Positions 16,489 through 27,936 of a DNA stretch of 64,000 nucleotides are shown piece by piece (the first letter of the stretch is position 1; each line of letters starts with the position of its first letter). A program made the position numbers and the translations under genes. The notes beneath the pieces are model-generated. The model was not told the origin of the DNA. It was given only the letters and a program-made list of their open reading frames with translations, and ran no database searches. The stretch covers positions 367,033 to 431,032 of the forward strand of contig NZ_JACXBU010000006.1 of NCBI RefSeq assembly GCF_014700075.1, read 5' to 3'. The stretch comes from Pseudomonas sp. JM0905a (GTDB lineage Bacteria > Pseudomonadota > Gammaproteobacteria > Pseudomonadales > Pseudomonadaceae).

Positions 16489-19410
16489 CTACTCGCTGTC
16501 CAGGTGCAGCGGCGTGATCACCTCGCCGGACTGGTTGGGGTCCACGAAGCTGACGTCCAGCAGGAAGATGCGGTCGTCGGCAAGGCCGCCGCGGTCAACC
16601 AGATAGTCCTTGATGCTGGCGGCGCGGGCCTGGCCCAACTGGCGCAGCAGCAAGTCGCTCTGGGCCCAGGAGGCGAGGACCGCCTCGCGCAGTTTGGCGG
16701 TGCGCTGCTCGCTTTCCAGGTCCTGCCATTCGGCCGGCGGCTGCTGCTTCAGGCGGGCGCGGTAGATGCCTTCCAGCATAGGCGCTTTCTCGTCCTCGGG
16801 AACCTCCAGCTGGCTGGCTTCGGCCGGTACCTTGTCGCCCCGGCGCTGGGCGATCTTGTAGTAGGTGCTCTGGTATTCCCGCTCCAGGCGTTGCTCGGCC
16901 AGCGGCGGGCCGTCGGCGGCCTTGGCGCTGGCGCCTTCCACCTCCAGGCGCAGGGCAGGACGCTGCTTCAGCGCCTCGGCCAGGGTATCCAGGGATTTCT
17001 GCGCCTCGGCATCCAGCTCGCTGCTGCCGGCCGGGAAGGGCACCTGGCCGAGGTCTTCGCTGCTGCCGCCCACCAGGCCGGCGACGAAGTTGAAGGGCGC
17101 CTGAACCGCGCGCAACACCAGGTTGCGCAGGGTCTGCCAGACAATGGGCGCGACGCTGAACTGCGGGTCGTTGAGGTTGCCCGCTACCGGCAGCGAGATG
17201 TCGATCTTGCCCTGGGTGTCCTTCAGCAGGGCGACTGCCAGGCGCACCGGCAGGTCCACGGCATCGGGGCTGGAAACCTGCTCGCCGAGCTGCAGCTGTT
17301 CCAGTACCAGGTGGTTCTCGGCCTTCAGTTGGCCCTTCTCGATCTGGTAGTGCAGGTCCAGGTTCAGTCGGCCCTTGCGGATGCGGTAGCCGGCGAACTT
17401 GCCGGAGTAGGGCGTCAGCGTGGTCAGCTCGACGCGCTTGAAGCTGGTGGCGATGTCCAGGCTGTCCAGCGGATCGAAGGGGTTCAGGCTGCCCTTGATG
17501 GTCACCGGCGCGTAGCGGTCGACCTTGCCGTTAACCGCCACCTTGGCCGGTTTGGGATTGCGATTGTCGAGGGTGCCGATTTCACCGTTGAGTTGCTGGA
17601 TGGCGGTGGCGAAGTTGGGGGTCAGGCTGAAGTCGGCGAAGTTCGCCGAGCCGTCCTTGATCTCGATGCCGCCGATGCGGATGCCCAGGGGCTTGCCGGC
17701 GGGTTCCGGCTGGGCGCTGGCGCTGGCCGGGGCATTGACGTCGGCGGGTTGCTTGATCACCAGCTCGCTGGCGTTGGTGGTCAGGTCCTCATTGATGATG
17801 AAGCGCGCATAGGGCTGGTTCAGGCTCACCTTGTCGATGACCAGACTGTCACCGTGCTGGTAGTTGAGCCCATCCACCAACAATTGTTGCCATTTGACGA
17901 AGTCGCGTTCCTTGATGGTGTCCAGGGTGTGCATCTGGTTGACCAGCGCGCGGCCGGTGATGCCCAGGGCCAGCGGCTCGGTGCCCTTGAGGTCGACGTT
18001 GAGGTCGCTGTCGAGCAGGCCGCTGCGCAGCTCCAGGCGTATGAAGGGGCTGATGTAGGCCTGGGCGACGCGCAGGTCGATGTCGCGGGTCTGCACCTGC
18101 AGCTTCGCGGTGACGGGCTTGAGCTGGACCTGGCCGACCGCCTGCACCTTGCCCTGCTTGCCGAGTCCGGTGTCGAGGCTGAGGTTGAAGGGCGATTCGC
18201 CGCGACTGTCGAAATCCTTGAGGTCCAGGTTGAGCGGGCCCAGTTCCAGTTGCACCGGCTCCTTGGGCACCCGGTCGGCGAGGTGCACCTTGTAGCCGCG
18301 CAACTGGGTTTCCTTGAGTCGCACGACCCAGGGCTTGCCGGGCTCGTCCGCTTTGGCTTCGGCCTGAGCGGCCGTGGGCTTCTCTTCAGCCTTGGGCGCG
18401 GGCTTGGGTTCGCTGGCGAACAGCTTCTGCCAGTCCAGCTGGCCATCGGCTTCGCGAGCGGCCCAGGTTTCCAGGTTCTGGCTGTGGATCTTGCCTACCA
18501 GCACTTCCTGCTTGGCCAGGTCCAGGGAGCTGTCGCTGACTTCCAGCGATTCCAGGTTGACCAGGGGGCGGTTGTCCGGCGCCTTGATGGCAAATGGCGC
18601 GACCTTGATCCAGATCTTGTCCAGGTTGAGCTGGGTGCCGTTGGACAGGCTCAGCTTGTAGTCCGTGGACAGGCTGATCACGCCCTTTTCCAGGGCCAGG
18701 GGCACCGCGTCGCGCACATAGGGCCAGAAGGCCTTCATCTTGCCATCGGTGAGCTTCAGCTGGCCGCTGGAGGTGAGGGGCACCAGGCTGATCTGACCTT
18801 CCCAGTCGATGCGTCCGCCATAGGGGCCGGTGGCCACGAACGACATCTCGGCATTGTCGTCGGGCAGGGTGCTGAGGTTGCGCAGCTCGAGGTTGAGGGA
18901 GTCGTAGACGAACTCGATGGCCTCACTGGGGCGCAGGTCCTGGAAGTGCAGGCCACCCTCGCTCAGCTTGATGCGGTCGATGCGCACCGGAAAGGGCTCG
19001 CCCGCCGGCTCCTCCGGCTTGGGTTCGCTGGGGGGCAGCTTGAACAGCTGGGTCAGGTTGAGCGTGCCCTCCTTGGCGAACAGCACCTCGGTGGTCGACT
19101 TGTCCAGCTCCACGTCCGCCAGATGCAGGGCGCCGGACCAGAGGCTGTCCAGTTGCAGGTTGGCATAGAGCCGCTCGAAGCCCACCTGCTCGGCCTTGTC
19201 ATCGCCGATGTGCAGGCCCCACAGGGTCAGCTCAAGGCTGAAGGGGTTGAGCTGGATGCGTTCCAGCCGCGCGGGGACGGTGGCGTATTGGGCCAATTGC
19301 TGGTTGGCCACCCGGAGAGCGATCCCCGGGATGATCAGAAAGCCAAGCAGGCTGTAGAGGGCAACGACGATCAGCAGGGCGCAGGCGGCCCGTTTCAATC
19401 CTTTGTACAT
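16489..19410 (-). CDS. Large DUF748 (AsmA-like) envelope protein
   Basis: 973 residues. A single N-terminal membrane anchor (ALLIVVALYSLLGFLIIPGI, residues ~11-30) is followed by a long periplasmic region rich in beta-strands, with repeated patterns such as LELTLWGLHIGD and VRIGGIEIKDGSANFADFSL. This is typical of AsmA/YhdP-type proteins, some of which span the periplasm and move lipids between membranes. The last ~150 residues are helical and charged and end in an OmpA-like search pattern (ARAASIKDYLVDRGGLADDR). Lipid transport is inferred from the family only. It matches the PAO1 position between the methyltransferase-like gene and DUF2845 neighbours. Confidence 0.85.
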   Translation of the reverse strand: MYKGLKRAACALLIVVALYSLLGFLIIPGIALRVANQQLAQYATVPARLERIQLNPFSLELTLWGLHIGDDKAEQVGFERLYANLQLDSLWSGALHLADVELDKSTTEVLFAKEGTLNLTQLFKLPPSEPKPEEPAGEPFPVRIDRIKLSEGGLHFQDLRPSEAIEFVYDSLNLELRNLSTLPDDNAEMSFVATGPYGGRIDWEGQISLVPLTSSGQLKLTDGKMKAFWPYVRDAVPLALEKGVISLSTDYKLSLSNGTQLNLDKIWIKVAPFAIKAPDNRPLVNLESLEVSDSSLDLAKQEVLVGKIHSQNLETWAAREADGQLDWQKLFASEPKPAPKAEEKPTAAQAEAKADEPGKPWVVRLKETQLRGYKVHLADRVPKEPVQLELGPLNLDLKDFDSRGESPFNLSLDTGLGKQGKVQAVGQVQLKPVTAKLQVQTRDIDLRVAQAYISPFIRLELRSGLLDSDLNVDLKGTEPLALGITGRALVNQMHTLDTIKERDFVKWQQLLVDGLNYQHGDSLVIDKVSLNQPYARFIINEDLTTNASELVIKQPADVNAPASASAQPEPAGKPLGIRIGGIEIKDGSANFADFSLTPNFATAIQQLNGEIGTLDNRNPKPAKVAVNGKVDRYAPVTIKGSLNPFDPLDSLDIATSFKRVELTTLTPYSGKFAGYRIRKGRLNLDLHYQIEKGQLKAENHLVLEQLQLGEQVSSPDAVDLPVRLAVALLKDTQGKIDISLPVAGNLNDPQFSVAPIVWQTLRNLVLRAVQAPFNFVAGLVGGSSEDLGQVPFPAGSSELDAEAQKSLDTLAEALKQRPALRLEVEGASAKAADGPPLAEQRLEREYQSTYYKIAQRRGDKVPAEASQLEVPEDEKAPMLEGIYRARLKQQPPAEWQDLESEQRTAKLREAVLASWAQSDLLLRQLGQARAASIKDYLVDRGGLADDRIFLLDVSFVDPNQSGEVITPLHLDSE

Positions 19411-19501
19411 GAGGCGTCAACTATCCCGGCAAAGAGTGCCTTGGATTATGGCACGGCCTCCGGGTTCCGCCTGATGGCTGGATCTCGTTGCTGCGTGGCT
19501 T

Positions 19502-20521
19502 TCAGAGCTGCAGGATCAGGGTCTTGAGCGGTGGGCGTCCGTCTTGCGAGGGGAAGTCGGCGGCAGGCGCGAGCTGCTGCCAGTCGCGCACTGGCCGGCC
19601 CAACTTGCTGGCGCAGCGCAGCACCTGCTCGCGCCACTCCTCCATCGCCACCTTGGCGAGGTTGTTGTTGCACACCAGTACGCCACCTTCGGCGGTCGCC
19701 ATGAGCGCGGGCTTGAGCAGGCTCTGGTAGTCGCGCAGCAGGTCCACGGTGCCGAAGGCGCTTTTGGCCCAGGCCGGCGGGTCGAGGAACACCAGGTCGA
19801 ACTGGCGCTGTTCCAGGCGCGGGTAGCTCGGTAGCTTCTGGCCGTGGCGACGGGCGATGGGCAGGCCGGCGAACTGGCGGATGGCCGGGAAGTAGTCCGA
19901 TTGCACGAAGTGCATGGGCGCAAGCGCCGGGTTCAGCTCACCGTTCTCGCGGCCGACCGCGAGGTTGCCTTCGGCGAAGTCCAGGTTCCACACCTCGCTG
20001 GCGCCGCCCGCCGCCGCACAGAGGCCGACGCCGCAGGTGTAGGCGAAGAGGTTGAGTACCGATTTGCCGGCGCTGTTGGCCTTCACCCAGCCGCGGGTAT
20101 TGCGCAGGTCGAGGAAGAGCAGCGGGTCCTGGCCGGCGTGACGGCCACGTACCCGGTAGTTCAGGCCCCATTCGTGGGCGACCAGGTCCTCCAGGGCAGC
20201 GGGCTCGGCCTGGTAGACCGGGTCGCGGCGATCGACCCGTGAATTGCCCTGGGAGCGGTCGTTGTAGACCAGCAGCAGCTTCTCGCCGAGGAATTCGTTC
20301 ACCGCAGCGGCCAGTTCCAGCAGGGGCTCACGCTCCAATGTCTGGTGGAAGCTCTGCACCATCAATTGCGCGCCGTAGCGGTCGACGGTCAGGCCGGGAG
20401 CGCCTTCCTGGCTGCCATGGAACAGCCGATAGCAATCGGTGCCCTGGGCATGGAGTTCGGCCAGCAGCGGCTGGCGGGCGTCGAGGGCGGCGCGCAGCGC
20501 CTGGAGGAGAGCGGAGGACAT
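19502..20521 (-). CDS. SAM-dependent methyltransferase, RlmI/RlmK-like
   Basis: Probable cytoplasmic rRNA or protein methyltransferase of 339 residues. It has the Rossmann-fold motif I (VLNLFAYTCGVGLCAAAGGA), an acidic motif II (EVWNLDFAEGNLAVG) and motif IV (LVFLDPPAWAKSAFG). The fold and the VYNDRSQGNSRV segment resemble the 23S rRNA m5C methyltransferase RlmI, but the N-terminal PUA domain is short or missing and the expected catalytic Cys region reads LVCNNNLAK. I therefore do not assign a gene name or substrate. It lies 91 bp upstream of the DUF748 gene on the same strand. Confidence 0.75.
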   Translation of the reverse strand: MSSALLQALRAALDARQPLLAELHAQGTDCYRLFHGSQEGAPGLTVDRYGAQLMVQSFHQTLEREPLLELAAAVNEFLGEKLLLVYNDRSQGNSRVDRRDPVYQAEPAALEDLVAHEWGLNYRVRGRHAGQDPLLFLDLRNTRGWVKANSAGKSVLNLFAYTCGVGLCAAAGGASEVWNLDFAEGNLAVGRENGELNPALAPMHFVQSDYFPAIRQFAGLPIARRHGQKLPSYPRLEQRQFDLVFLDPPAWAKSAFGTVDLLRDYQSLLKPALMATAEGGVLVCNNNLAKVAMEEWREQVLRCASKLGRPVRDWQQLAPAADFPSQDGRPPLKTLILQL

Positions 20522-20599
20522 GCGCGGCGTCTCGCAAAAAGGGGCGCGCAGTTTAACAAAGGTCGAGGTCGGCGCGGCTCCGGCCGGCCTCGGTCGGTC

Positions 20600-21475
20600 T
20601 CACCGGGGCGGTAGCCCCATACGACGGCGCGCACGATGCACGGCGCCATTGCGCATGGCCCAGCGCAGCAGCGGCGCCACGCGCCAGACCAGATCCCGCA
20701 CCACGCGGCGCTGCCAGGGGCGCTGGTGCAGGCCGATCATGGCACTGGCCCACTCCGGCATCAGGTCGATGCCGGCCTGCATCATCAGGATGCCGAAGGG
20801 TTTGGCCATGGCGCTGGGCGCTGGTGCGGCGAGGAGGACGCGCACCACTTCCAGGCTGCGCTCGTCGCAGAACAGCTGTGGGCGCATGGCTTCCAGGTAG
20901 TCCGCCACCTCCTGGCGGGACTTCGGCACATTGCTCGCGCCGAGCCGTTCGGCCACCAGGGCGATCTCGGCGTAGTAGCGGTCCTGGTCTTCGCCGCTCA
21001 AGTGCGGGTTGAGGTAGCGCAGGTGGGACTTGAGGAAGCAGCTGACCTCGGCCACATGCACCCAGGTGAGCAGCGCGGGGTCGCTGGCCGCGTAGGGGCG
21101 GCCGTCGGGGGCGGTGCCGGCCACCTGCAGATGGATGGTGCGCACTTTGTCGATCAGCCATTCGGCGTCCTTGCGGGTGCCGTAGGTGGTGCCGGAAATG
21201 AACTGGCCGGTGCGACGCAGGCGGCCGAGCATGTCCGCGCGGAAATTGGAGTGGTCCCAGACGCCCGAGAGCGCCAGGGGATGCAGCATCTGCAGGAGCA
21301 GGGCGCTGATGCCGCCGATCATCATCGTGGTGAAGTCGCCGTGGACCTTCCAGGTCACCGAGTCCGGGCCGAACAGGCCGGGGTCGCCCTTGGGGTTCTC
21401 GAAGTCGAGTTGGCCGAGGGCAAGGCCGGTCAGGCCGATGATCTGGCTTTCGATGCGGCGGCGGATGAATTCCAT
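20600..21475 (-). CDS. MpaB-like oxygenase family protein (DUF2236)
   Basis: 291 residues of the DUF2236 family, which includes fungal MpaB and the haem-containing rubber oxygenase Lcp; the bacterial members' substrates are mostly unknown. Conserved His-containing stretches are LLQMLHPLALSGVWDHSNF near 65 and LLTWVHVAEVSCFLKSHLRY near 130, likely haem or metal ligands by analogy. RPWQRRVVRDLVWRVAP near the C-terminus is helical. It has no signal peptide. It lies 62 bp downstream of acs on the same strand, but this adjacency alone does not show a role in acetate metabolism. Confidence 0.8.
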   Translation of the reverse strand: MEFIRRRIESQIIGLTGLALGQLDFENPKGDPGLFGPDSVTWKVHGDFTTMMIGGISALLLQMLHPLALSGVWDHSNFRADMLGRLRRTGQFISGTTYGTRKDAEWLIDKVRTIHLQVAGTAPDGRPYAASDPALLTWVHVAEVSCFLKSHLRYLNPHLSGEDQDRYYAEIALVAERLGASNVPKSRQEVADYLEAMRPQLFCDERSLEVVRVLLAAPAPSAMAKPFGILMMQAGIDLMPEWASAMIGLHQRPWQRRVVRDLVWRVAPLLRWAMRNGAVHRARRRMGLPPR

Positions 21476-21537
21476 GGGGCGGGCGATTCCAAAGGAAAGG
21501 CGACAGCCCTCAGCGAGGGCTGCCGCCTTGGCGGGTG

Positions 21538-23475
<1,938 letters not shown>

Positions 23476-23481
23476 GGCGGG

Positions 23482-23493
23482 TCCTTGTTGTTG
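23482..23493 (-). promoter_or_regulatory. Hfq/Crc-type CA motif over the acs ribosome site
   Basis: On the minus strand the leader reads ACACAACAACAAGGA just before the acs ATG. AACAACAA fits the AANAANAA target pattern of Hfq-Crc and directly abuts the AAGGA ribosome site. Binding would block translation until CrcZ sequesters Hfq/Crc. The effect is inferred. Confidence 0.7.
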
Positions 23494-23584
23494 TGTAGCC
23501 GAGATACCCACAAGGGTGCATCCAAGCCATCGCAGGGTTCAAGGGTTGTCCATGGAGTTTTGAGCCCCTGGCGCGCCGGATCGT

Positions 23585-24625
23585 TCAGTGACGCGGATAC
23601 TCGAGCTGCGCGGCGACGAAGGCGGCGGTGGCGTCGCCATAGCGCGCGGCGATCCCGGCCAGCGCTTCGTCCAGCACCTTTCCGGGTGACGCCTCCCGGC
23701 CGGGGAGCAGCGGCGTTCCTTCGGTTTTGGCGTCTGGCAGCAGCGTCAGGCCGTGGCGGCTGCGCACCGGGCCGTTACCGCTGGCTAGCACCTCGGTGCG
23801 GAAGCTGCGGGCCCAGGCGTCGACGCGCAAGGCGAGGGTCGCTTCGTCCAGGCCCGGCTGCAGGGTCAGGGAGAGGATTTCGTGGCGCCAGAAGGCGAGG
23901 TAGTTGCTTGCTGCCGTCAGGTAGCCGCGAGCGCCGAATGCAAAGGACTGGCTGTCGTGCGCTGGAGACCAGTCCGTCAGCCCGATCTCCCGGCCCAGGG
24001 CCTCGGCTTTCAGCGGGCCGGCGATGGCTTCCACCAGCGCCAGGGATACCGGCACGGCGGCACTGACGCCCGAGCTGGTCACCAGCTTGCCGTCCACCAC
24101 GTAGCGGCGATCGACTTGCCAGTGGGTATCGGGAAAGTCCGACTCGCGCATTGATTTCGAATACCAGTGGCCGGTGGCCTGGCGGTCGTGGAGCAGGCCG
24201 GCGTGGCCCAGGACCAGAACGCCGTCGCAGATGCCGACGATGGTGGCGCCCCGTGCCGCCTGACCGGACACGAAAGCGGTGAGCACCGGGTCGTCGCTGT
24301 GGTGCACGGCGGGCACGACCAGATAGTCGGCACCCTGTGGATAACGCTGTTCGAACTCGCGGGTGGTGGCCTGGGCGTCGATCCTCAGCGCCGGCATCAT
24401 CTGCAGCGGCCCCTCACGGGTGGACAGGGCGACCACTTCGGCGACCCCGGCGCGGCTGAGCAGGCCGAAGGGCACCAGGTAATCCACCAGTTCGGTCATG
24501 CGGTTCTCGCCGACCACGGCCACCAGCGGCTGCTGGCGACCAAAGCGTGGCAGGTAGGGCTCAAGTGCGTCTGCCTGGGCGAGCAGGGGAAGGCAAAGCG
24601 TCAGGACCAGCAGAAGCGCGCGCAT
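23585..24625 (-). CDS. DJ-1/PfpI-type protein with signal peptide
   Basis: 346 residues. The signal peptide MRALLLVLTLCLPLLAQADA suggests export. The mature part has a DJ-1/PfpI (glutamine-amidotransferase-like) fold: QPLVAVVGENRMTELVDYLVPFGLL near 33, a DYLVVPAVHHS strand and the nucleophile-elbow motif IVGICDGVLVLGHAGLL near 190, with a Cys in the usual nucleophile position. About 130 residues follow the domain and match nothing I know. It is divergent from a GlxA-type regulator that has a DJ-1 domain too; the 101-bp gap could hold a shared control region. Activity unknown. Confidence 0.8.
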   Translation of the reverse strand: MRALLLVLTLCLPLLAQADALEPYLPRFGRQQPLVAVVGENRMTELVDYLVPFGLLSRAGVAEVVALSTREGPLQMMPALRIDAQATTREFEQRYPQGADYLVVPAVHHSDDPVLTAFVSGQAARGATIVGICDGVLVLGHAGLLHDRQATGHWYSKSMRESDFPDTHWQVDRRYVVDGKLVTSSGVSAAVPVSLALVEAIAGPLKAEALGREIGLTDWSPAHDSQSFAFGARGYLTAASNYLAFWRHEILSLTLQPGLDEATLALRVDAWARSFRTEVLASGNGPVRSRHGLTLLPDAKTEGTPLLPGREASPGKVLDEALAGIAARYGDATAAFVAAQLEYPRH

Positions 24626-24726
24626 GGGTCTTCTCCGAAGTGGGAATTCCAGTCTGGCGCGCGGGCGAATGTCAGGAATGACAACTATCAGTGAATATCT
24701 GCCAATCCGGCTTTCGAGTATTCCCG

Positions 24727-25701
24727 ATGTCGCAACCCCATCGCGTGCTGCTAGTGGTGTTCCCCGATTTCCAGCTGCTGGACGCCACCGGCCCGGCGGA
24801 AGTGTTCGCCGCAGTCAGCGGCCACCTGCCGAAGGAGGCCGGTCCCGCCTATGTCTTGCAGAGCATCTCCGTCACCGGTGGGCTGGTGCGTTCCAGTACC
24901 GGGTTGGAGCTGATGACCGACGCCCTGCCAGAGCCGGCCAGCCTGGCCGGGTGCACGCTGCTGGTGGCGGGCGGCTATGGCGTGCAACGGGCGATGGCGC
25001 AGGGCGTGCTGGCGCGCTGGCTCAAGGACGCAGTGGCTCGGACGGCACGTTGCGGTTCGGTGTGCACCGGGGCCTTCCTGCTGGCCCAGGCGGGTTTGCT
25101 CGATGGCCGCCCGGTGGTGACCCACTGGAAGTACGCCATGCTGCTGAAGCGGCTGTTCCCGAAGTTGCTGGTGCAGGAAGACGCGCTGTTCGTTCGCGAT
25201 GGGCGCTTCTACAGCTCGGCCGGGGTAACAGCTGGCATGGACCTTTGCCTGAGCCTAGTGGAGGAAGACCATGGTCGCGCGGTATCGCTGCAGGTGGCCA
25301 AGGGGCTGGTGATGTACCTGCGCCGGCCCGGCGGTCAGCGGCAGTTCAGTGCCGAATTGCTGGCGCAGCAGGCACCCCCTGGAGGCGTGATGGAGAAGCT
25401 GGTCCAGTGGTTGCGCGGTCGCCTGCACGAGGCATTGGACATCGAGGTGATGGCGGCGGAGATGGCGGTATCACCGCGGACGCTTCACCGGCATTGCCAG
25501 GCGGAGCTGGGGGTTACGCCGTCGAAACTGCTGTTCCAATTGAGACTGGAAGAGGCGTGCCGATTGCTGGAGCAGGGCGCGCCGTCACTCAAGCGTACGG
25601 CGGAGAACAGCGGATTCGGCAGCGAATACAACCTGCGCCGGGCGTTCATTCAGGCGCTGGGGGTAACGCCGAGCGAGTATCGGCAGCGGTTCTGCCGGTA
25701 G
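24727..25701 (+). CDS. GlxA-family AraC-type transcriptional regulator
   Basis: 324 residues from ATG 24727 (MSQPHRVLLVVFPDFQLLDA), which is preferred over an upstream in-frame ATG because the DJ-1-like domain begins directly there. Residues ~5-185 are a DJ-1/PfpI-like sensor domain, with the Cys-containing RCGSVCTGAFLLAQAGLLDG. Residues ~225-320 form the AraC/XylS helix-turn-helix domain: LDIEVMAAEMAVSPRTLHRH and SLKRTAENSGFGSEYNLRRA. Regulators of this type often control amine or quaternary-ammonium metabolism, but no ligand can be read here. The obvious candidate target is the divergent DJ-1-type gene. Confidence 0.88.
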   Translation: MSQPHRVLLVVFPDFQLLDATGPAEVFAAVSGHLPKEAGPAYVLQSISVTGGLVRSSTGLELMTDALPEPASLAGCTLLVAGGYGVQRAMAQGVLARWLKDAVARTARCGSVCTGAFLLAQAGLLDGRPVVTHWKYAMLLKRLFPKLLVQEDALFVRDGRFYSSAGVTAGMDLCLSLVEEDHGRAVSLQVAKGLVMYLRRPGGQRQFSAELLAQQAPPGGVMEKLVQWLRGRLHEALDIEVMAAEMAVSPRTLHRHCQAELGVTPSKLLFQLRLEEACRLLEQGAPSLKRTAENSGFGSEYNLRRAFIQALGVTPSEYRQRFCR

Positions 25702-25723
25702 TGGCTAAAGGTTGCGGGAGTGT

Positions 25724-25817
25724 TGTGGCGGCGAATTCATTCGCTGACCGGACCGATGGTTCGGCCCGGAGATTTGCAGGGCGCTACGCGCCCATTGCGA
25801 ATGAATTCGCCCCCACA
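25724..25817. repeat. Long inverted repeat (REP/MITE-like palindrome)
   Basis: Arms of 21 bp (25724-25744 and 25797-25817) that are inverted copies with one mismatch. The core is GGCGAATTCATTCGC / GCGAATGAATTCGCC. The 52-bp middle holds a second hairpin, GGGCGC/GCGCCC. It fills the gap between the converging glxA-type gene and pgi. The structure resembles repetitive extragenic palindromes of Pseudomonas. It may also act as a bidirectional terminator, although no T-tract is seen. Confidence 0.7.
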
Positions 25818-25820
25818 GGA

Positions 25821-27485
25821 TCAACCGCGGTGGCGTGCGCGGAAGAAGTCGATCAGGCCCTGGGTCGAACCATCCTCGGCCTGGGCTTCGTCCTGGCCGG
25901 TCAGACGCGAATAGACGGCCTTGCCCAGCTCCTTGCCCAGTTCCACGCCCCACTGGTCGAAGGCGTTGATGCCCCAGAGCACGCTCTGCACGTAGACCTT
26001 GTGCTCGTACATGGCAATCAGTGCACCCAGGCGGCGCGGGCTGATGCGTTCCATCACCAGGGTGTTGCTCGGACGGTTGCCCGGCACCACCTTGTGCGGC
26101 GCCAGACGCTGCACTTCTTCTTCCGGCAGGCCCTTGGCGCGCAGTTCGGCCTCGGCCTCCTCGCGGGACTTGCCGAGCATCAGCGCCTGGCTCTGGGACA
26201 GGCAGTTGGCGAACAGCCACTGATGGTGGTCGGCCACCGGGTTGTAGCTGGAGACGGGGACGATGAAGTCCGCCGGGATCAGCTGGGTGCCCTGGTGCAG
26301 CAACTGGTGGTAGGCGTGCTGGCCGTTGCAGCCGACGCCACCCCAGATCACTGGGCCTGTGCCGGCGGTGACCGGGGTGCCGTCCTGGCGCACGCTCTTG
26401 CCGTTGGACTCCATGTCCAGCTGCTGCAGGTGATCGGTGAAGTTACGCAGGTAGTAGTCGTAGGGCAGGATCGCGTGGCTGCGCGCGCCCCAGAAATCGC
26501 CATACCAGACGCCGAGCAGGCCGAGGATTACCGGGATGTTGCGCTCGAACGGCGTGCTCTGGAAGTGCTGGTCCATGCTGTAGGCGCCGGACAGCAGCTC
26601 CTTGAAGTTGGAGATGCCGATGGACATGGCGATCGGCAGGCCGATGGCGGACCAGAGGGAGTAACGCCCGCCGACCCAGTCCCACATCGGGAAGATGTTT
26701 TCTTCGCGGATGCCGAAGGCCACCGCCGCTTCCTTGTTGCTGGAAACGGCGATGAAGTGCCGGTACAGCTCTTCCTCGCTGCCGCCCTGGGCCAGGTACC
26801 AGGCACGGGCGGCCTGGGCGTTCTTCAGGGTTTCCAGGGTGCCGAAGGACTTGCTGGAGACGATGAACAGGGTGGTCTCGGCGTTCAGGCGGCAGGCCAG
26901 TTCGCGGAATTCGCTGCCGTCGATATTCGCCAGGTAATGGCAGCGCACGCCTTTCTGAGCGAAGGGCAGCAGCGCTTCGGACACCAGCTGCGGGCCGAGG
27001 AAGGAACCGCCGATGCCGATGTTCACCACGTCTGTGATGGGCTTTTCCGTGTAACCGCGCCACAGGCCGTTGTGCACGGAACCCACCAGCTCGGTCATCT
27101 GGTGCAGCACGCGGTGCACGTCGGGCATCACGTCGATGCCTTCCACCCGGACCTTGTCGCCGATGGGGCGGCGCAGTGCGGTGTGCAGCACCGGCCGGCG
27201 CTCCGAGGCGTTGATCACGTCGCCACGGAACATCGCCTTGATGGCGTCGTCGAGCCGTGCTTCTTCCGCCAGCTTGACCAGCAGTTCCAGGGTGTCGGCG
27301 CGGACCAGGTTCTTCGAGTAGTCCAGCAGCAGGCCGCAGGCGCTCAGGCTGAACTGCTTGAAGCGCTCCGGGTCCTCGGCGAAGGCCTGGCGCAGGCTGA
27401 AGCCGGCAAGGTCCTGGCGATGCTGGCGGAGCCCCTTCCAGGTGGGCAGTTGGGTGACATCGAGCGGCGTCAGGTGGTGGTCCAT
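25821..27485 (-). CDS. pgi: Glucose-6-phosphate isomerase
   Basis: Interconverts glucose-6-phosphate and fructose-6-phosphate. In Pseudomonas, which lacks 6-phosphofructokinase, it serves gluconeogenesis and the recycling of triose phosphate. 554 residues, full length. Signature segments are [14 protein letters not shown] near 155, [15 protein letters not shown] near 210, [16 protein letters not shown] near 270 and the active-site [19 protein letters not shown] near 380. The [20 protein letters not shown] segment near 500 carries the conserved catalytic Lys region. It is separated from panD by a terminator, so it is its own unit. Confidence 0.97.
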   Translation of the reverse strand: MDHHLTPLDVTQLPTWKGLRQHRQDLAGFSLRQAFAEDPERFKQFSLSACGLLLDYSKNLVRADTLELLVKLAEEARLDDAIKAMFRGDVINASERRPVLHTALRRPIGDKVRVEGIDVMPDVHRVLHQMTELVGSVHNGLWRGYTEKPITDVVNIGIGGSFLGPQLVSEALLPFAQKGVRCHYLANIDGSEFRELACRLNAETTLFIVSSKSFGTLETLKNAQAARAWYLAQGGSEEELYRHFIAVSSNKEAAVAFGIREENIFPMWDWVGGRYSLWSAIGLPIAMSIGISNFKELLSGAYSMDQHFQSTPFERNIPVILGLLGVWYGDFWGARSHAILPYDYYLRNFTDHLQQLDMESNGKSVRQDGTPVTAGTGPVIWGGVGCNGQHAYHQLLHQGTQLIPADFIVPVSSYNPVADHHQWLFANCLSQSQALMLGKSREEAEAELRAKGLPEEEVQRLAPHKVVPGNRPSNTLVMERISPRRLGALIAMYEHKVYVQSVLWGINAFDQWGVELGKELGKAVYSRLTGQDEAQAEDGSTQGLIDFFRARHRG

Positions 27486-27508
27486 GGCGTACCTGTGTGC
27501 GACTTAAG

Positions 27509-27533
27509 AAAAAGCCCGGAAAGGTCCGGGCTT
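27509..27533 (-). terminator. Intrinsic terminator after panD
   Basis: On the minus strand AAGCCCGGAC / TTCCGGGCTT with a following TTTTTCTT tract. It sits between panD and pgi and ends the pan transcript. Confidence 0.85.
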
Positions 27534-27555
27534 CGGGTCATGCAGCTTTCCGGTC

Positions 27556-27936
27556 TCAGGCGACCTGTACCGGAATCGCGTTGCTGGTGTGGCTGAGTTC
27601 GTTGCCCGGAGCCATGTACAGCATACGCGGTTTGAAATTGGCAAGTTCTGCTTCGCTGTAGTGAGCGTAGGCGCAGATGATCACGCGATCACCCACCTTG
27701 GCCTTGTGCGCCGCGGCGCCGTTCACCGAGATCATTCGCGAGCCGTTTTCGGCGCGGATGGCGTAGGTGGTGAAACGTTCGCCGTTGTCGACGTTGTAGA
27801 TCTGGATCTGTTCGTACTCGCGGATACCGGCGAGGTCGAGCCAATCGCCATCGATGGCGCAGGAGCCTTCGTAGTCGAGCACGGCGTGGGTGACTTCGGC
27901 GCGGTGCAGTTTGGCCTTGAGCATGATGGCGTGCAT
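27556..27936 (-). CDS. panD: Aspartate 1-decarboxylase (pyruvoyl enzyme)
   Basis: Decarboxylates aspartate to beta-alanine for pantothenate synthesis. 126 residues, made as a proenzyme. The self-cleavage site Gly24-Ser25 is in [11 protein letters not shown], giving the pyruvoyl group on the new N-terminus. The catalytic Tyr region [17 protein letters not shown] and the [20 protein letters not shown] motif are intact. It is the third pan gene of the minus-strand panB-panC-panD order, 80 bp after panC. Confidence 0.97.
   Translation of the reverse strand: MHAIMLKAKLHRAEVTHAVLDYEGSCAIDGDWLDLAGIREYEQIQIYNVDNGERFTTYAIRAENGSRMISVNGAAAHKAKVGDRVIICAYAHYSEAELANFKPRMLYMAPGNELSHTSNAIPVQVA

Noticed and set aside
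16504..19527. 1007-codon plus-strand frame across the DUF748 gene
   Set aside because: Shadow of the minus-strand gene, which has a membrane anchor and a family-like pattern; the plus frame has none.
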